DNA of 64,000 nt from positions 62,001 to 126,000 of the forward strand of contig NZ_BMPZ01000010.1 of assembly GCF_014647855.1 (NCBI RefSeq), read 5' to 3'. Each line of letters opens with the position of its first letter. The first letter of the stretch is position 1. Source of the stretch: Shewanella gelidii (lineage in GTDB: Bacteria > Pseudomonadota > Gammaproteobacteria > Enterobacterales > Shewanellaceae). The translations under genes and the position numbers were made by a program. Below are positions 45,195 to 53,895 of the stretch, one piece after another. Under the pieces are notes generated by a model. The model saw only the letters and a program-made list of their open reading frames with translations. It had not been told where the DNA came from and ran no database searches.

Positions 45195-45875
45195 ATGGGT
45201 ATTAGAGCCATCGTTGTAGACACTGCCGGCACCACAACGGATCTGAACTTTATTCAGGATGTGCTATTTCCTTATTCTGCTGAAGTACTGCCTGAGTTCC
45301 TCACCAAAAACCAAGACAATGTTTTGGTCGACATCTGTATTTCTGATGTCAAAGATATCGCACTGGAACCTGAAGCGAGCCTTGAGCGAGTGATTGAGAT
45401 CTTGCAGCAATGGGTAGCAGAAGACCGCAAGGTCACGCCATTGAAGACATTACAAGGGATGATCTGGCAACAGGGTTATCGCGATGACAAGTTTAAAGGG
45501 CATATTTTTCCAGACTTTATTGATGCAATTAAACACTTTAAAGACAACAACGTCCGAGTTTATAGCTTCTCTTCTGGTTCTGTCGACGCACAAAAGCTGC
45601 TATTCGCCCATAGTGACGGCGGCGACCTTACTCACTTATTTGATGGTCATTTTGATACACGCACAGGGAATAAGTTAGATAAGCAAGCCTATTCGAATAT
45701 CCTAAACACGGTCAGCATGACCCCGAAACAGGTTTTATTTGTTTCAGATATCGTCGAAGAGCTCAAGGCCGCTGATGCTGCGGGCATGCAAACCTGCCAA
45801 ATGGTTCGCAGCAGTGATCAAAGAACAGGCGACTTTAAACAAGTCACAAGTTTTGACGCTTTAAAAATTAGCTAA
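45195..45875 (+). CDS. mtnC: MtnC, enolase-phosphatase E1 of methionine salvage
   Basis: MtnC enolises and dephosphorylates 2,3-diketo-5-methylthiopentyl-1-phosphate to acireductone. The 226-residue HAD protein begins [20 protein letters not shown]. Other landmarks are DVLFPYS near 21, [11 protein letters not shown] near 83, [14 protein letters not shown] near 125 and [19 protein letters not shown] near 180. The nucleophile Asp is in DTAGTT; in many MtnC proteins this motif is DIEGTT, so the second acidic residue is Ala here. ATG 45195 fits the family start; a TTG at 45177 is in frame. No mtnA, mtnB or mtnD lies nearby. It ends at a strong terminator. Confidence 0.92.
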   Translation: MGIRAIVVDTAGTTTDLNFIQDVLFPYSAEVLPEFLTKNQDNVLVDICISDVKDIALEPEASLERVIEILQQWVAEDRKVTPLKTLQGMIWQQGYRDDKFKGHIFPDFIDAIKHFKDNNVRVYSFSSGSVDAQKLLFAHSDGGDLTHLFDGHFDTRTGNKLDKQAYSNILNTVSMTPKQVLFVSDIVEELKAADAAGMQTCQMVRSSDQRTGDFKQVTSFDALKIS

Positions 45876-45896
45876 TTACTCAGAACAACCAAATAA

Positions 45897-45917
45897 AAAG
45901 GGGCCTAAGGCCTCTTT
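45897..45917 (+). terminator. Intrinsic terminator of mtnC
   Basis: AAAGGGGCC-TAA-GGCCTCTTT, a nine-pair stem with one G-U pair, followed by further T residues. It is 22 bases after the mtnC stop. Confidence 0.85.
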
Positions 45918-46046
45918 TTTATTGGTTTCAATTCAGCTCAGTCATCTTCGCATCCCCAGAGACATGATTAATTTTACAGCGCTGCCCTTGCCCAACCTAA
46001 ATAGAGACTGTTAAGCTGAACCTTTAGATTAAACGAGCGTTTGAAA

Positions 46047-46481
46047 ATGGAACAATTTCTAAGCCAATACCCTGTCCACACAAGAATAAACGTCGCATGG
46101 GGTGAAATGGATGCCCTACAACATGTTAATAATGCGGTGTATTTTCGTTATTTCGAAACGGCGCGAATCGATTTTTTTGGCCAGCTAGGCCTTCTCGAAC
46201 AAGGTCAGAAAATGCAGATTGGGCCGATAATCAGTGAGAACCAAGCCCGATACCGGCGTCCTGTCACCTTTCCGGACAGCCTACTTGTCGGAGTAAATAT
46301 TAGCGATATTGGGCAAGATAGATTTTTAATGAATTATGCAGTATTCAGCCAAGCCCAGAAGGTCATCACGACCACCGGAAGCTCATTGGTCGTGATGTAT
46401 GACTTTAAAACCGGTCAAAAAATGGATCTGCCCCCTGAGCTCGTCGATGTATTAAAGGCTCAAGAAGCAGCAAAAGCTTAG
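46047..46481 (+). CDS. Acyl-CoA thioesterase, YbgC/FadM-like hotdog protein
   Basis: A 144-residue hotdog-fold thioesterase. The active-site pattern VAWGEMDALQHVNNAVYFRYFE (key parts WGEMDALQHVNN near 18-29 and YFRYFE near 32) carries the catalytic Asp of the 4-hydroxybenzoyl-CoA thioesterase class. RYRRPVTFPDSL near 70 follows. The start is ATG at 46047, not the TTG two codons upstream. It is convergent with a second hotdog thioesterase. Acyl chain preference cannot be derived. It ends in a terminator that abuts the neighbouring gene. Confidence 0.87.
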   Translation: MEQFLSQYPVHTRINVAWGEMDALQHVNNAVYFRYFETARIDFFGQLGLLEQGQKMQIGPIISENQARYRRPVTFPDSLLVGVNISDIGQDRFLMNYAVFSQAQKVITTTGSSLVVMYDFKTGQKMDLPPELVDVLKAQEAAKA

Positions 46482-46503
46482 CGGTGCTGCCGATATCTCA
46501 AAC

Positions 46504-46526
46504 GCCGATTGCAACGCTAAATCGGC
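46504..46526 (+). terminator. Terminator of the plus-strand thioesterase
   Basis: GCCGATT...AATCGGC forms a seven-base stem with a nine-base loop, followed by TTATTTT. The T-run overlaps the end of the convergent thioesterase gene. Confidence 0.7.
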
Positions 46527-46928
46527 TTATTTTCCCGTCAGCTGCGCCAGCCTTTCCTTTATGTCTGTGGGGATAATTTGACTACACTCTTCACCATAAT
46601 CAAAGTGCACCATCGAGGTGGTCGCTTGTGCAGTCAATTTACCCTGCTGCCAGCAACTTTGACTCACTTCAAAACTTGAGTTACCAACACGACTAATCCA
46701 GGTTTTGACTGTGACAGCTTTTCCGTAGAAGGTTGGCGCGGCGAACGAAACATTGAAGCCTGCCAAAATTAAATTCCAACGATGTAGCTCAAGTTCAGGA
46801 TTAAATATTTCGAAAATCGGTTCTCTAGCCGCTTCAAACCATACGGGGATCACCGTGTTATTAATATGACCTAAACCATCGGTCTCACTAAACCGAGGCT
46901 GAATATCCATTTCAAAAAAAGTTGTCAT
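46527..46928 (-). CDS. Acyl-CoA thioesterase, second hotdog protein
   Basis: A 133-residue hotdog thioesterase. The motif FSETDGLGHINNTVIPVWFE near residues 13-32 has the Asp and His-Ile-Asn-Asn arrangement of the YbgC group. FNVSFAAPTFYGKAV near 57-72 follows. It shares fold but only modest sequence with the convergent gene at 46047, so a recent duplication is unlikely. Start ATG at 46928. The acyl-CoA ligase gene lies downstream on the same strand but behind its own terminator. Substrate unknown. Confidence 0.86.
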   Translation of the reverse strand: MTTFFEMDIQPRFSETDGLGHINNTVIPVWFEAAREPIFEIFNPELELHRWNLILAGFNVSFAAPTFYGKAVTVKTWISRVGNSSFEVSQSCWQQGKLTAQATTSMVHFDYGEECSQIIPTDIKERLAQLTGK

Positions 46929-46994
46929 TTAAGCACTCAAACAAAGCAGATACATCAGCAAAAGGTAATGTATTGCGAATATGAAGGCAACAAA

Positions 46995-47016
46995 AAAGGC
47001 ACCCTAGGGTGCCTTT
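46995..47016 (-). terminator. Terminator of the acyl-CoA ligase gene
   Basis: AAAGGCACCC-TA-GGGTGCCTTT is a ten-base perfect stem. On the minus strand it is followed by a T-run, about 20 bases beyond the ligase stop. Confidence 0.86.
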
Positions 47017-47034
47017 CAAATTCTTGCTCTAAGG

Positions 47035-48831
47035 TTAAATATTGCCATACATCGCGTTAATCTCGCGAGCATATTTACGATAGATCATCTTGCGTCGTAA
47101 TTTTAATGTTGGCGTAATCAGCCCTGACTCGGTCGAGAATGCTTCAGGCAGCAGCGTAAACTTCTTGATTTGTTCAAATCCAGCTAACTCATGCTGTAGT
47201 GCTTTTAGTCTTTGCTCAAAATGCTCAACGACATGGCTATGACGCAGCAACTCAAGGGGGGACTCGTAGTTCAACCCTTTATCTTTTGCCCAAGCTTCTA
47301 GCGACTCAAAGGCGGGTACAATCAACGCAGTGACATAATTACGCGCATCGGCAACAATCGCGACCTGCTCAATGAATGGGCAACAACCAACCTTCCCCTC
47401 AACCCGTTGCGGCGCAATATATTTACCGTTTGAGGTTTTCATCAACTCTTTAATGCGATCCGTGATAAATAAGTTACCATTTTCATCTAAATGGCCAGCA
47501 TCTCCGGTTTTAAACCAACCCTCTTCAAATGCTGCTTCTGTATCTTGTGGACGATTATAATACCCACGCATCACAGTGGTTCCACGAACAAGGATTTCAT
47601 CATTCGCGCCAATTTTAACTTCCACTTCAGGCATAACTTGGCCATTTGAGCCAAGCACTCGGTTGTCTAAAGTATTACAGGTTACCGTTGCCAAGGTTTC
47701 CGTAAGCCCGTAGCCACACAAAACGGGAGCTCCTATGCCCTGGAAAAAACCAGCAATTTTAAAATCTAATGAAGCACCGCCACAGGGCATAAACTTCATA
47801 CGACCACCCAGCACATCCTGCAACTTGCTATAAACGAGCTTATTGGCGAGCGCCCATTGCACACTTAATCTCATAGAACCTTGCGCGCGACCTTGCTTAA
47901 CTTCAAATTGACGTTGACCGACAGACATCGCCCACGCAAACATTTTTTGTCGTGAACTTGGAGCGGTGATCACTTTTTCTTGCACCGCACTATATATCTT
48001 CTCAAGGAAGCGCGGCACGACACACAATGTATGTGGTCGAACAATCGTCAACGCATCTTTTACTCGCATCGGGTCATTAAGATAAACATTCTTACCACCG
48101 CGACACAGAGCATAGGTTGTCCAGCCACGTTCAAATACATGGCTTAACGGTAAGAAGGCTAAAGAGACATCACCGGCAACGAAAGGCAGTTTTGTATCAT
48201 GTTGGCGAACCATTGAAGCAAAATTACGGTGATCAAGCATAACGCCCTTAGGATCCCCCGTAGTACCCGAGGTATAAATCAAGGTATACAACTCATCGAG
48301 GTCATCTTTTTGCATGCGTACAGCAAGCTCATTCACTGTCGCTTCGGAGACGCTCTGTGCTAACAAGTCATCAAAGTAGGTATGTGCACTATCCGTAAGC
48401 GTAACGGAACGGTCAAATACAATAATGTGCTCGACGCTAGGGCATTGTTGCTGCAGCTCGCAAGCCATTTGATATTGTTTCTCATCGCCTGCAAAAATAA
48501 ATTTGGCTTCAGAGTCGTTGACGATATAAACCGCTTGATCTTGGCTACTTGTGGGGTAAATCGGCACGATGACACCGCGAGCTTTTAAGAGGCCGACGTC
48601 AGCACAGGTCCACTGTGGACAGTTGTGCGACATAATCACAGCGCGATCTTGACGTGCTAACCCGAGCTCAATTAACACCTGTGCGACCTGCTCAGTGATT
48701 TGACCAAACTTGCGCCAGCTTACGCTGTCCCAAGGGGCGGCCATTTCGAACCCTTCCAGGGCGATTTTGTCTTCCAGGACTTTGACTTGCTGCTCTAGCA
48801 GACGAACTACATGAAATTGCTCAAGAGACAT
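47035..48831 (-). CDS. Long-chain acyl-CoA synthetase (AMP-forming)
   Basis: A 598-residue ligase that activates fatty acids with ATP and CoA. Motif A YTSGTTGDPKGVML lies near residue 182 and the GYGLTET motif near 330. The A5/A7 region is WFKTGDAGHLDENG near 408-421, followed by ITDRIKELMKTSNGKYIAP, whose C-terminal lysine region ends the set. The COG1022-type length and YYNRPQDTEAAF phrase fit the large long-chain group. Start at 48831 (MSLEQFH) gives normal family length; the frame is open 52 codons further, without a ribosome site. AAGG precedes this start. It is downstream of an ABC operon, separated by 156 bases. Physiological role, such as fatty acid uptake, is inferred. Confidence 0.9.
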   Translation of the reverse strand: MSLEQFHVVRLLEQQVKVLEDKIALEGFEMAAPWDSVSWRKFGQITEQVAQVLIELGLARQDRAVIMSHNCPQWTCADVGLLKARGVIVPIYPTSSQDQAVYIVNDSEAKFIFAGDEKQYQMACELQQQCPSVEHIIVFDRSVTLTDSAHTYFDDLLAQSVSEATVNELAVRMQKDDLDELYTLIYTSGTTGDPKGVMLDHRNFASMVRQHDTKLPFVAGDVSLAFLPLSHVFERGWTTYALCRGGKNVYLNDPMRVKDALTIVRPHTLCVVPRFLEKIYSAVQEKVITAPSSRQKMFAWAMSVGQRQFEVKQGRAQGSMRLSVQWALANKLVYSKLQDVLGGRMKFMPCGGASLDFKIAGFFQGIGAPVLCGYGLTETLATVTCNTLDNRVLGSNGQVMPEVEVKIGANDEILVRGTTVMRGYYNRPQDTEAAFEEGWFKTGDAGHLDENGNLFITDRIKELMKTSNGKYIAPQRVEGKVGCCPFIEQVAIVADARNYVTALIVPAFESLEAWAKDKGLNYESPLELLRHSHVVEHFEQRLKALQHELAGFEQIKKFTLLPEAFSTESGLITPTLKLRRKMIYRKYAREINAMYGNI

Positions 48832-48987
48832 GAATGGCTTACCTTTTTTAGCGTACAGGTGTTCACAAATTGCGAGTATTCTACGCGATTCGCGCTCAAA
48901 CACTAAGAGTTTTTGCTCTATTTGTGTTAAATCTGCTACAAAAGCCACCATTTTGTTACAGATAAGGTTGCCGTCGCATCTCTGCAA

Positions 48988-50256
48988 CTAAGGTTGCAGG
49001 ATATCTTTACGCCACAATTGTGTTTTCCCCCAAAGCAACGCACCAATTGCTATGCCGCTCAGGCATAGATTCACAGCAATAACCCACCCATTGGAATGAC
49101 TCTCATCCCTAAGCAATAACAGCACCCAGGACACCCAAGCAGATTGCACAATAACCACCAACATCGTGAGAGTAATTTGTTTGGCATCACGACTCACACA
49201 ACCTAGCCCAAGCACAAAGCTACAACCCCAAAATGTACTGAGAATTATATGGCTATAAATCATAGTGCCTGCTGGACTCCCCATGACCGCCAACACAGCA
49301 ATAATTAACACCACACTTCCCATTAACACCGAAAGCAGTCGCAATTGTGCGGTAAAAAATGCGCCAACCATACCTTGGCGACCGCTATAACCCGGCATCA
49401 TCCACAATAGTTCAGTTGCTCGCCAACGCTGTACTCGGCTCCAATGCACTAAAGCACAGATAAGCATTGAAAATTGCGCCATCAAAAACAGAATCGGAAT
49501 ATCCAATGCAAAAGTGGCTCCCACAGCTGCAAGCAAAATCGCAACGAGAGGTAGGCCAATAATCATCATACTTAGCATGGGACCAATGAAGAAATTCACC
49601 GGATGTAGAAAACGCTCCACTCGATTCACAACATTGCCAGATCGCAAGTTCGGTAGCCAAAACCAGCCCATTTCCATTCCATTTAAGTACACAGGTCGCG
49701 CCTGCTCCTGCCAAGAAGCTTGCTGATAATGCCTAGCAATGAGAATTAAAAAAGTACCAATAGACAGACACGCTAACAGCCAAGTTGAGACTGGAAATGC
49801 CAGAATCACCATGTCCATAAAAGGGATGCAAAGGTAAAGAAAGAAGGAGGCGAAAAATGCTTTAGGTCGCCGCAAACACACATAAACAAATCCACTTCCC
49901 AAAGCCGCGGCAACCAGCACATAGGTGAATGCTTGAGTTAGTATTGCTACCATTGCGCACATGAAAACAACTACAGCGCAGATCAGTAACGCCTGCTTGA
50001 GCACTAGACGCTGATATTGCGGCACAATATTCGCCCACTCCGTGGCATTGAGTCGAATAAACTGCCAAGCGATTGCCGCACTGGTCGACACCACACACAT
50101 GGCCAACAAAATACCAATGGTTTCGAAGTCGCCCCCAAAACTTATCAGCACTGCCAACGCAAAACCCAGTAGACCGGTTCCTAAAAAACTGACACTGCCC
50201 AGATCATAAAACCAGAGCCGCATCACCCCACGCAGTATTGAACCATTTGGCATCAT
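48988..50256 (-). CDS. ABC transporter membrane subunit partnered with a YtrA-type regulator
   Basis: A 422-residue polytopic membrane protein with about 10-12 hydrophobic segments and no other recognised motif. I identify it as the permease because its start overlaps the stop of an ABC ATPase gene by 4 bases (ATGA), the normal order for GntR-ATPase-permease operons. It has no signal for substrate. Related YtrA-controlled transporters are implicated in antibiotic or cell-wall stress response. The MM start at 50256 could use either Met. It is the last gene of the operon. Confidence 0.75.
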   Translation of the reverse strand: MMPNGSILRGVMRLWFYDLGSVSFLGTGLLGFALAVLISFGGDFETIGILLAMCVVSTSAAIAWQFIRLNATEWANIVPQYQRLVLKQALLICAVVVFMCAMVAILTQAFTYVLVAAALGSGFVYVCLRRPKAFFASFFLYLCIPFMDMVILAFPVSTWLLACLSIGTFLILIARHYQQASWQEQARPVYLNGMEMGWFWLPNLRSGNVVNRVERFLHPVNFFIGPMLSMMIIGLPLVAILLAAVGATFALDIPILFLMAQFSMLICALVHWSRVQRWRATELLWMMPGYSGRQGMVGAFFTAQLRLLSVLMGSVVLIIAVLAVMGSPAGTMIYSHIILSTFWGCSFVLGLGCVSRDAKQITLTMLVVIVQSAWVSWVLLLLRDESHSNGWVIAVNLCLSGIAIGALLWGKTQLWRKDILQP

Positions 50257-51104
50257 TGATGAAGCTCCAAAAACAATTGTTCAAGATTCAGCGATTCAAC
50301 TTGGCAAGGTGTGGTAAATGCTTGCCCCTGATAACCATCCACCAGCAGCTGGCAATCCTTACGTTTTAATATGGTGAGGCCGGCGGGCAAATCATGCGGT
50401 GGCGATTGTTCAAACTTAATCAGTCGAACCTCTTCACGCAAGGCATCAATTTCTTTAAATAGCAACAAGTCGCCATGACGCATCAAGGCGACATGGCTCG
50501 CTACTCGCTCCAAATCTGAAGTGATATGGGAAGAAAACAATACCGCAGACCCTGAGTCCAAAGCCAAATCAAATAGATCAGCCATAAACTGCCGCCGAGC
50601 TATCGGATCAAGGCTCGCCACTGGCTCATCGAGCACCAATAATTTTGGTCGATAAGCCATAGCCATAATTAAAGCGAGTGACTGCCTTTGCCCAATAGAA
50701 AGGCGCTGTACTTGCTGTTGACCATCGAGCTCAAAACGCTGCAACCAATCCTGCTCCAACGCAATATCCCAATCCGGATAAAAGCTACGGTGTAAATCCA
50801 GTGCTCGTTCCACGGTAAACCCTTCATAACCAAAAGACTGCTGTGCCACATAGCCAATTTGCTGTTTTGCATCGCTAGTTAACTGCAAGGGATTCTCCCC
50901 CAAAGTTTGCACCTGACCGCTATCCACCGCCACAATACCAAGGGCACTACGTATCAATGTAGATTTACCAGCACCGTTTTGACCCAATAAGCCAACCACC
51001 ATGCCAGCAGAGATTTGAAAGCTAAGTTGACTCAGTGCTCGTTTTGACTCAAATGACTTACAAACTTGATCAAACTTTAAAATGGGAGTTGCAGTTGCTT
51101 GCAT
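50253..51104 (-). CDS. ABC transporter ATP-binding protein
   Basis: A 283-residue ATPase. Walker A GQNGAGKSTL near residues 41-50, Q-loop region IGYVAQQSFGYEGFTVERAL near 87, signature LSIGQRQSLAL near 137, Walker B LLVLDEPVASLDP near 158, and the H-loop in SSHITSDLE near 195 are all present. The C-terminal 70 residues are specific to this group. It lies 13 bases after the GntR-family gene and overlaps the permease gene. Substrate unknown; export is more probable than import, since no binding protein is present. Confidence 0.92.
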   Translation of the reverse strand: MQATATPILKFDQVCKSFESKRALSQLSFQISAGMVVGLLGQNGAGKSTLIRSALGIVAVDSGQVQTLGENPLQLTSDAKQQIGYVAQQSFGYEGFTVERALDLHRSFYPDWDIALEQDWLQRFELDGQQQVQRLSIGQRQSLALIMAMAYRPKLLVLDEPVASLDPIARRQFMADLFDLALDSGSAVLFSSHITSDLERVASHVALMRHGDLLLFKEIDALREEVRLIKFEQSPPHDLPAGLTILKRKDCQLLVDGYQGQAFTTPCQVESLNLEQLFLELHQ

Positions 51105-51117
51105 AACGAATCATTCC

Positions 51118-51495
51118 TTATTTGTTTGACCAGCGCTTTTGTAGCAAAGCTTGTAACGTTTCTAGAGGGATCCCGAGCTGTTGCGCTTGGGCAATGAGCG
51201 CGTCGATTTGCGGTGTCATGAGGGTGGTTTGATCTTGAGCCGAGTTAGACTCTCTTGCGGCGACCCTTGTCGGTTGACCACGGCGGCGCTCCAGCCAACC
51301 TTGCTCCACAAGTTGTTGAACAGCGCGCGAAACGGTCATCGGATTGACCGCAAGGTGCTCTGCCATTTGTCTTACAGACGGTAACACTTGTCCGCTTTGT
51401 AACTGGCCACCCACAATCAACCGAACCACTTGCTCAGTTAATTGTCGATAAATGGGTTCACCACTACTGGGGTTGACATTGAGTAATTCTAACAT
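51118..51495 (-). CDS. GntR-family (YtrA subfamily) repressor
   Basis: A short 125-residue regulator with a GntR winged helix-turn-helix at about residues 8-75 (GEPIYRQLTEQVVRLI, VLPSVRQMAEHLAVNPMTV). Only a short C-terminal dimerisation helix follows, the plan of the YtrA subfamily. These repressors normally control the ABC genes directly behind them. A 12-base palindrome lies 14 bases upstream of its start in the divergent region. The effector is unknown. It is the first gene of the minus-strand ABC operon. Confidence 0.9.
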   Translation of the reverse strand: MLELLNVNPSSGEPIYRQLTEQVVRLIVGGQLQSGQVLPSVRQMAEHLAVNPMTVSRAVQQLVEQGWLERRRGQPTRVAARESNSAQDQTTLMTPQIDALIAQAQQLGIPLETLQALLQKRWSNK

Positions 51496-51509
51496 TAGCC
51501 TTTACACAC

Positions 51510-51521
51510 TGTATTAATACA
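51510..51521. promoter_or_regulatory. Probable YtrA-type operator
   Basis: TGTATTAATACA is a perfect palindrome between the divergent GntR-ABC and hydrolase-ABC operons. Two copies of GATACAC follow in direct repeat at 51524-51530 and 51532-51538. Position and symmetry suit binding by the adjacent GntR-family repressor, possibly affecting both directions. Confidence 0.6.
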
Positions 51522-51586
51522 TTGATACACCGATACACTTATAAATTACCACAGTGTAGGCAAATATCAAATAAGGAAATCCTCCC

Positions 51587-53164
51587 ATGCATAAAGGGAA
51601 AATGAATCTCAGCCGCTTAGCGCCACCAATACGTCGCTCCCTAGCCGCTTTAGCGCTGATGGTCTCCACGGCTACACTCATTTCAAGCGCTCAAGCAGCG
51701 CCAGAGTCTACGAGCAATCATGCCCAGTTCGTCACTCAGCCTTGCTATATAGACGGTCTATCAGAGCGACTTCAATGTGGCTATATCACCGTACCTGAAA
51801 ATCCAGAGCAACCAAACGGAAAAGTGATTGATGTTCATTTTGCCGTATTACCCGCAATAAAAAATACTCACCCTCAAGAAGCACTACTTGCAATAGCCGG
51901 TGGGCCCGGGCAATCAGCAATAGAGAACGCAGCAGGGTTTGATCGTATGCTAAATAAGGTTCGCCAGCAGCGGGATATTTTACTCATTGACCAAAGAGGC
52001 ACCGGCAAATCGAACCTTTTACAGTGTGAGGGCGAAGGTTTTGAAGGAGCACTGGCGATTGACGAAAGCACATTTAATACCGCTGAAGAAACTCAGAAGT
52101 GTTTAGATACCCTCACAAAAGATGGCACTGACGTTCGCCAATACGGGAGCATCAATGCGCTGCATGACTTCGAAGCGATACGCACCCATTTAGGCTATAG
52201 CAAGTTACATATCTATGGTATTTCCTATGGCACGCGTATGGCGCAGCTTTATATGCGCCACTATCCACAGCATTTATTAACGGTGACTCTTGATGGTGTG
52301 GTTCCTATGCAACAAAGTGTGATTGCGATTGGGGATGCCATTGAGCGCGGCTTTGACAAACTACTACAAGATTGCGAAGCCAATACCCTATGTCAGCAGC
52401 AGTTTCCTCAATTAGCAGTTGAGCTATCGTCAGTAAAAGCAGACCTCGCAGCACAAGCAACTATTAGCCAAGTCAACGACCCTTTAACGGGTGAAACGAC
52501 TCAGTTAACGATGACCCTCAATAAATTTCTTGGGGCACTCAGAATGGCGCTCTATAACCCGAATGTTCGCGCATTAATACCCCATGCAATCCATCAAGCC
52601 GCCCAAGGAAACTATCAAGCCATCATGGGGCTGTATGCCATGACCATTGATAGCACAGGTATCGCAATGGGAATGCATACTTCTGTGGTATGTGGCGAAG
52701 ACTGGCAGCGCATTAGTCCAGAGTTTCGAGCCCAAGTAACGCGCAGCTATTTTGGTAAAGAAATGCTCAGCTCATTTGATCAAAGCTGCAATGTTTGGCA
52801 GATGCCAGCAGCTCCTGCTGACTTTTCAGCTGCGATTGACAGTGATATTCCGACATTAGTTTTGTCTGGTGAGCTCGATCCAGCAACCCCGCCGAGCTGG
52901 GGAGAAATGGCCATGGAAAAGCTGAAAAATGCCAAGCACTTTATTGCTCCCTATGCCACCCACGGCGTTGCATATCAATCGTGCGGCAACGACCTCATTC
53001 ACCAATTGGTGACACAACTGAGTGTCGAGACACTGGATGCAAGCTGCTTAGACAAAGATGTTAGCCGCAATTTTTATCTCAATGCCAGCACCGTTGAGGC
53101 CGTTCCAGCCAATACAGTGACCAACAGCACCAAGGAAACGCCAAGTGCAGGGGCTCAGCTATGA
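51587..53164 (+). CDS. Exported alpha/beta hydrolase, TAP/proline iminopeptidase-like
   Basis: A 525-residue exported hydrolase. A signal peptide (SLAALALMVSTATLISSAQA) ends near residue 37. The oxyanion region GGPGQSA near 105 and the nucleophile elbow YGISYGTRMAQLY (Ser near 207) are followed by the catalytic Asp in VLSGELDPATPP near 425 and His in YATHGVAYQSCG near 462, which sit in a TAP-like C-terminal domain. Relatives cleave tripeptides or prolyl peptides from N-termini. Its stop overlaps the next ATPase start by 4 bases (ATGA), so it is coupled to an ABC exporter. Ribosome site AAGGAAAT precedes the ATG. Export of peptides or self-protection is a possible shared role, not shown. Confidence 0.87.
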   Translation: MHKGKMNLSRLAPPIRRSLAALALMVSTATLISSAQAAPESTSNHAQFVTQPCYIDGLSERLQCGYITVPENPEQPNGKVIDVHFAVLPAIKNTHPQEALLAIAGGPGQSAIENAAGFDRMLNKVRQQRDILLIDQRGTGKSNLLQCEGEGFEGALAIDESTFNTAEETQKCLDTLTKDGTDVRQYGSINALHDFEAIRTHLGYSKLHIYGISYGTRMAQLYMRHYPQHLLTVTLDGVVPMQQSVIAIGDAIERGFDKLLQDCEANTLCQQQFPQLAVELSSVKADLAAQATISQVNDPLTGETTQLTMTLNKFLGALRMALYNPNVRALIPHAIHQAAQGNYQAIMGLYAMTIDSTGIAMGMHTSVVCGEDWQRISPEFRAQVTRSYFGKEMLSSFDQSCNVWQMPAAPADFSAAIDSDIPTLVLSGELDPATPPSWGEMAMEKLKNAKHFIAPYATHGVAYQSCGNDLIHQLVTQLSVETLDASCLDKDVSRNFYLNASTVEAVPANTVTNSTKETPSAGAQL

Positions 53165-53895
53165 TTAAAGTATCAAACCTTTCTAAAAAAATCGGTGATG
53201 TACAGGCATTAGACGATTTAAGCTTTACCGCGGAAGACGGTAAAATCACCGGACTTCTGGGCCCCAATGGTGCAGGCAAGACCACCTGTTTACGTACAGT
53301 ATTCGGTCTACTTAAAGCCGATACCGGCAAAGCAGAAATTAACGGTATTGATGTTGCTAAATCCCCCATCCAGGCAAAACAAGAGCTAGGGCTATTCCCC
53401 GACCCATTTGGTCTATACGAACGCCTAACGCCGAGGGAGTACATCAGCTTCTTTGCTGAACTCAGTGGCCTAAATCGTCAACAGGCAAAAGAAGCCACCA
53501 GTCAAGTCATTCACAAATTACACCTCGCAGATATAGCTGACCGCCGCTGCAAAGGCTTCTCTCAAGGGCAAAGAATGAAAACAGCACTGGCTCAGGCAAT
53601 TGTGCACGAGCCCGGCAATATTATTCTCGATGAGCCAACACGTGGTTTAGATGTGATGAGCACGCGAGTTCTACGGGATTTATTGCAAGATCTTAAAACC
53701 CAAGGTCATTGCATTTTATTCTCTAGTCATGTGATGCAAGAAGTCGCCGCACTCTGTGATCAGGTGATTGTCATGGCCAACGGCAAAGTGGTTGCGAAAG
53801 GAAGCCCTGATGAACTCTGCCAACAAACCGGTAAAGCCTCATTAGAAGATGCTTTTATTCAATTAATCGGCACAGATGAAGGGATTGCAGCATGA
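53161..53895 (+). CDS. natA: NatA-type ABC ATPase
   Basis: A 244-residue ATPase. Walker A GPNGAGKTTCLRT near residue 34, signature FSQGQRMKTALAQ near 136, Walker B IILDEPTRGLDV near 157 and the H-loop SSHVMQEV near 189 are present. The sequence is of the NatA/CcmA-like sodium exporter and ABC-2 group. It overlaps both neighbours by 4 bases, so the hydrolase, natA and natB genes are translationally coupled. NatAB in Bacillus extrudes Na+; here the substrate is only inferred. Confidence 0.88.
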   Translation: MIKVSNLSKKIGDVQALDDLSFTAEDGKITGLLGPNGAGKTTCLRTVFGLLKADTGKAEINGIDVAKSPIQAKQELGLFPDPFGLYERLTPREYISFFAELSGLNRQQAKEATSQVIHKLHLADIADRRCKGFSQGQRMKTALAQAIVHEPGNIILDEPTRGLDVMSTRVLRDLLQDLKTQGHCILFSSHVMQEVAALCDQVIVMANGKVVAKGSPDELCQQTGKASLEDAFIQLIGTDEGIAA

